This document shows positions 5,237 to 6,071 of a stretch of DNA of 6,071 bases, one piece after another; position 1 is the first letter of the stretch; each line of letters begins with the position of its first letter. The translations under genes and the position numbers were made by a program. Under the pieces are notes generated by a model, which searched no databases, had not been told where the DNA came from, and worked only from the letters and a program-made list of their open reading frames with translations. The stretch lies in contig JBCBTD010000123.1 of NCBI GenBank assembly GCA_039818825.1, positions 1 to 6,071 of the forward strand, given 5' to 3'. Source of the stretch: JBCBTD01 sp039818825 (lineage in GTDB: Bacteria; Pseudomonadota; Alphaproteobacteria; Geminicoccales; Geminicoccaceae).

Positions 5237-6071
5237 ATGCCCAAGACGACCCGCCTCGGCGCCGCCGCTGGCCTGTTGCTCGCCGCCTCGGCGCTGACGC
5301 CGGCGCTGGCCCAGGACGAGCCGATCAAGATCGGCATTCTGCATTCGCTCTCCGGCACCATGGCGATCAGCGAGACGACCCTGAAGGACGTCATGCTGAT
5401 GCTGATCGAGCAGCAGAACGAGAAGGGCGGGGTGCTCGGCCGGCCGCTCGAGGCCGTGGTGGTCGATCCGGCCTCCGACTGGCCGCTCTTCGCCGAGCGC
5501 GCCCGCGAGCTGATCGAGGTGGAAGGTGTCTCGGCCGTCTTCGGCTGCTGGACGTCGGTCTCCCGCAAGTCGGTGCTGCCGGTGTTCGAGGAGTTGAACA
5601 GCCTCTTGTTCTATCCCGTCCAGTACGAGGGCGAGGAAAGCCAGAGGAACGTCTTCTACACCGGTGCCGCACCCAACCAGCAGGCGATCCCCGCCGTCGA
5701 CTACCTGATGGCGGAAGAGGGCGTCGAGCGCTGGGTGCTCGCCGGCACCGACTACGTCTACCCGCAGACCACCAACAAAATCCTCGAAGCCTATCTCAAG
5801 TCGCACGGCGTCGCCGACGACGACATCATGATCAACTACACCCCGTTCGGTCACTCGGACTGGCAGACGATCGTCAGCGACATCAAGGACTTCGGCAGCG
5901 CCGGCAAGAAGACGGCGGTGGTGTCGACCATCAACGGCGACGCCAACGTCCCCTTCTACCGCGAGCTGGGCGCCCAGGGCGTCGAGGCTTCGGACATTCC
6001 CGTGGTCGCGTTCTCGGTCGGTGAGGAAGAGTTGGCCGGCCTGGATACCGCACCGCTGGTCGGGCATCTGG
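5237..6071 (+). CDS. urtA: Urea/short-chain amide ABC transporter substrate-binding protein, 5' part
   Basis: Periplasmic binding protein of the UrtABCDE high-affinity urea importer, a type 1 (Leu/Ile/Val-like) fold. 278 residues are visible; the family is usually a little over 400, so the 3' third is beyond the window. A signal peptide with basic K3 and R6, a hydrophobic core at 7-20 and an ALA cleavage site before Gln26 directs export. Family-typical stretches follow in order: PIKIGILHSLSGTMAISE (29-46), then GGVLGRPLEAVVVDPASDWP, VFGCWTSVSRKSVLPVFE, LLFYPVQYEGEES, FYTGAAPNQQAIPAVDYL and the later STINGDANVPFYREL. These distinguish UrtA from amino-acid binding proteins of the same fold. The ATG at 5237 is supported by AGGA ten bases upstream and by the signal peptide. 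A near-consensus sigma-54 promoter precedes it. The urtBCDE genes, and perhaps urease genes, are expected downstream but are not seen. The gene diverges from the unknown membrane-protein gene. Confidence 0.95.
   Translation, partial: MPKTTRLGAAAGLLLAASALTPALAQDEPIKIGILHSLSGTMAISETTLKDVMLMLIEQQNEKGGVLGRPLEAVVVDPASDWPLFAERARELIEVEGVSAVFGCWTSVSRKSVLPVFEELNSLLFYPVQYEGEESQRNVFYTGAAPNQQAIPAVDYLMAEEGVERWVLAGTDYVYPQTTNKILEAYLKSHGVADDDIMINYTPFGHSDWQTIVSDIKDFGSAGKKTAVVSTINGDANVPFYRELGAQGVEASDIPVVAFSVGEEELAGLDTAPLVGHL

Noticed and set aside
5150..6067. Minus-strand open frame opposite urtA
   Set aside because: The opposite strand encodes UrtA with a signal peptide, ribosome site and promoter; this frame runs out over the sigma-54 promoter and has no recognisable family features.

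Overview
The window is high-GC proteobacterial DNA. The codons favour G/C in third position, and the protein types (BMP-family uptake, an ArsR/permease pair, UrtA) and a sigma-54-type promoter fit an alphaproteobacterium, perhaps Rhodospirillales-like. The taxonomy is inferred from style, not shown. All five interpretable coding blocks are chromosomal-type genes. No RNA gene, insertion sequence, phage gene or CRISPR array was seen.

Layout. Positions 1-1983 (minus strand) hold the start of a BMP-type ABC importer operon: a periplasmic BMP-family binding protein (1983-991), then a double-domain sugar/nucleoside-type ATPase (964 to beyond base 1). The permeases presumably lie outside the window. 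Diverging from it on the plus strand is a two-gene metalloid-efflux module: an ArsR/SmtB repressor with a C-terminal Cys-Cys pair (2127-2456) and an ArsP/SO_0444-like PF03773 permease (2505-3539). Two matching dyads sit one in front of each gene and look like ArsR operators. The first lies in the -35/-10 spacer of a promoter that would make arsR mRNA leaderless.

Positions 4984-3521 (minus strand) encode a multi-pass membrane protein I do not recognise. Its 3' end overlaps the permease 3' end by 19 bases. Its middle contains a 144-base array of 24 perfect hexanucleotide modules of three kinds. The array encodes about 48 residues of only Ala, Gly, Val and Phe. A 17-base perfect inverted repeat abuts it.

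From 5237 to the window end (plus strand) is the start of urtA, the urea/short-amide ABC importer binding protein. It is preceded by a near-consensus sigma-54 (-24/-12) promoter, pointing to nitrogen control.

The two importer blocks suggest scavenging of nitrogenous solutes. The ars module between them is functionally separate. The most original observations are the module-built hydrophobic segment with its inverted repeat, and the twin operators with the leaderless arsR. I did not find a wholly new multi-gene system.
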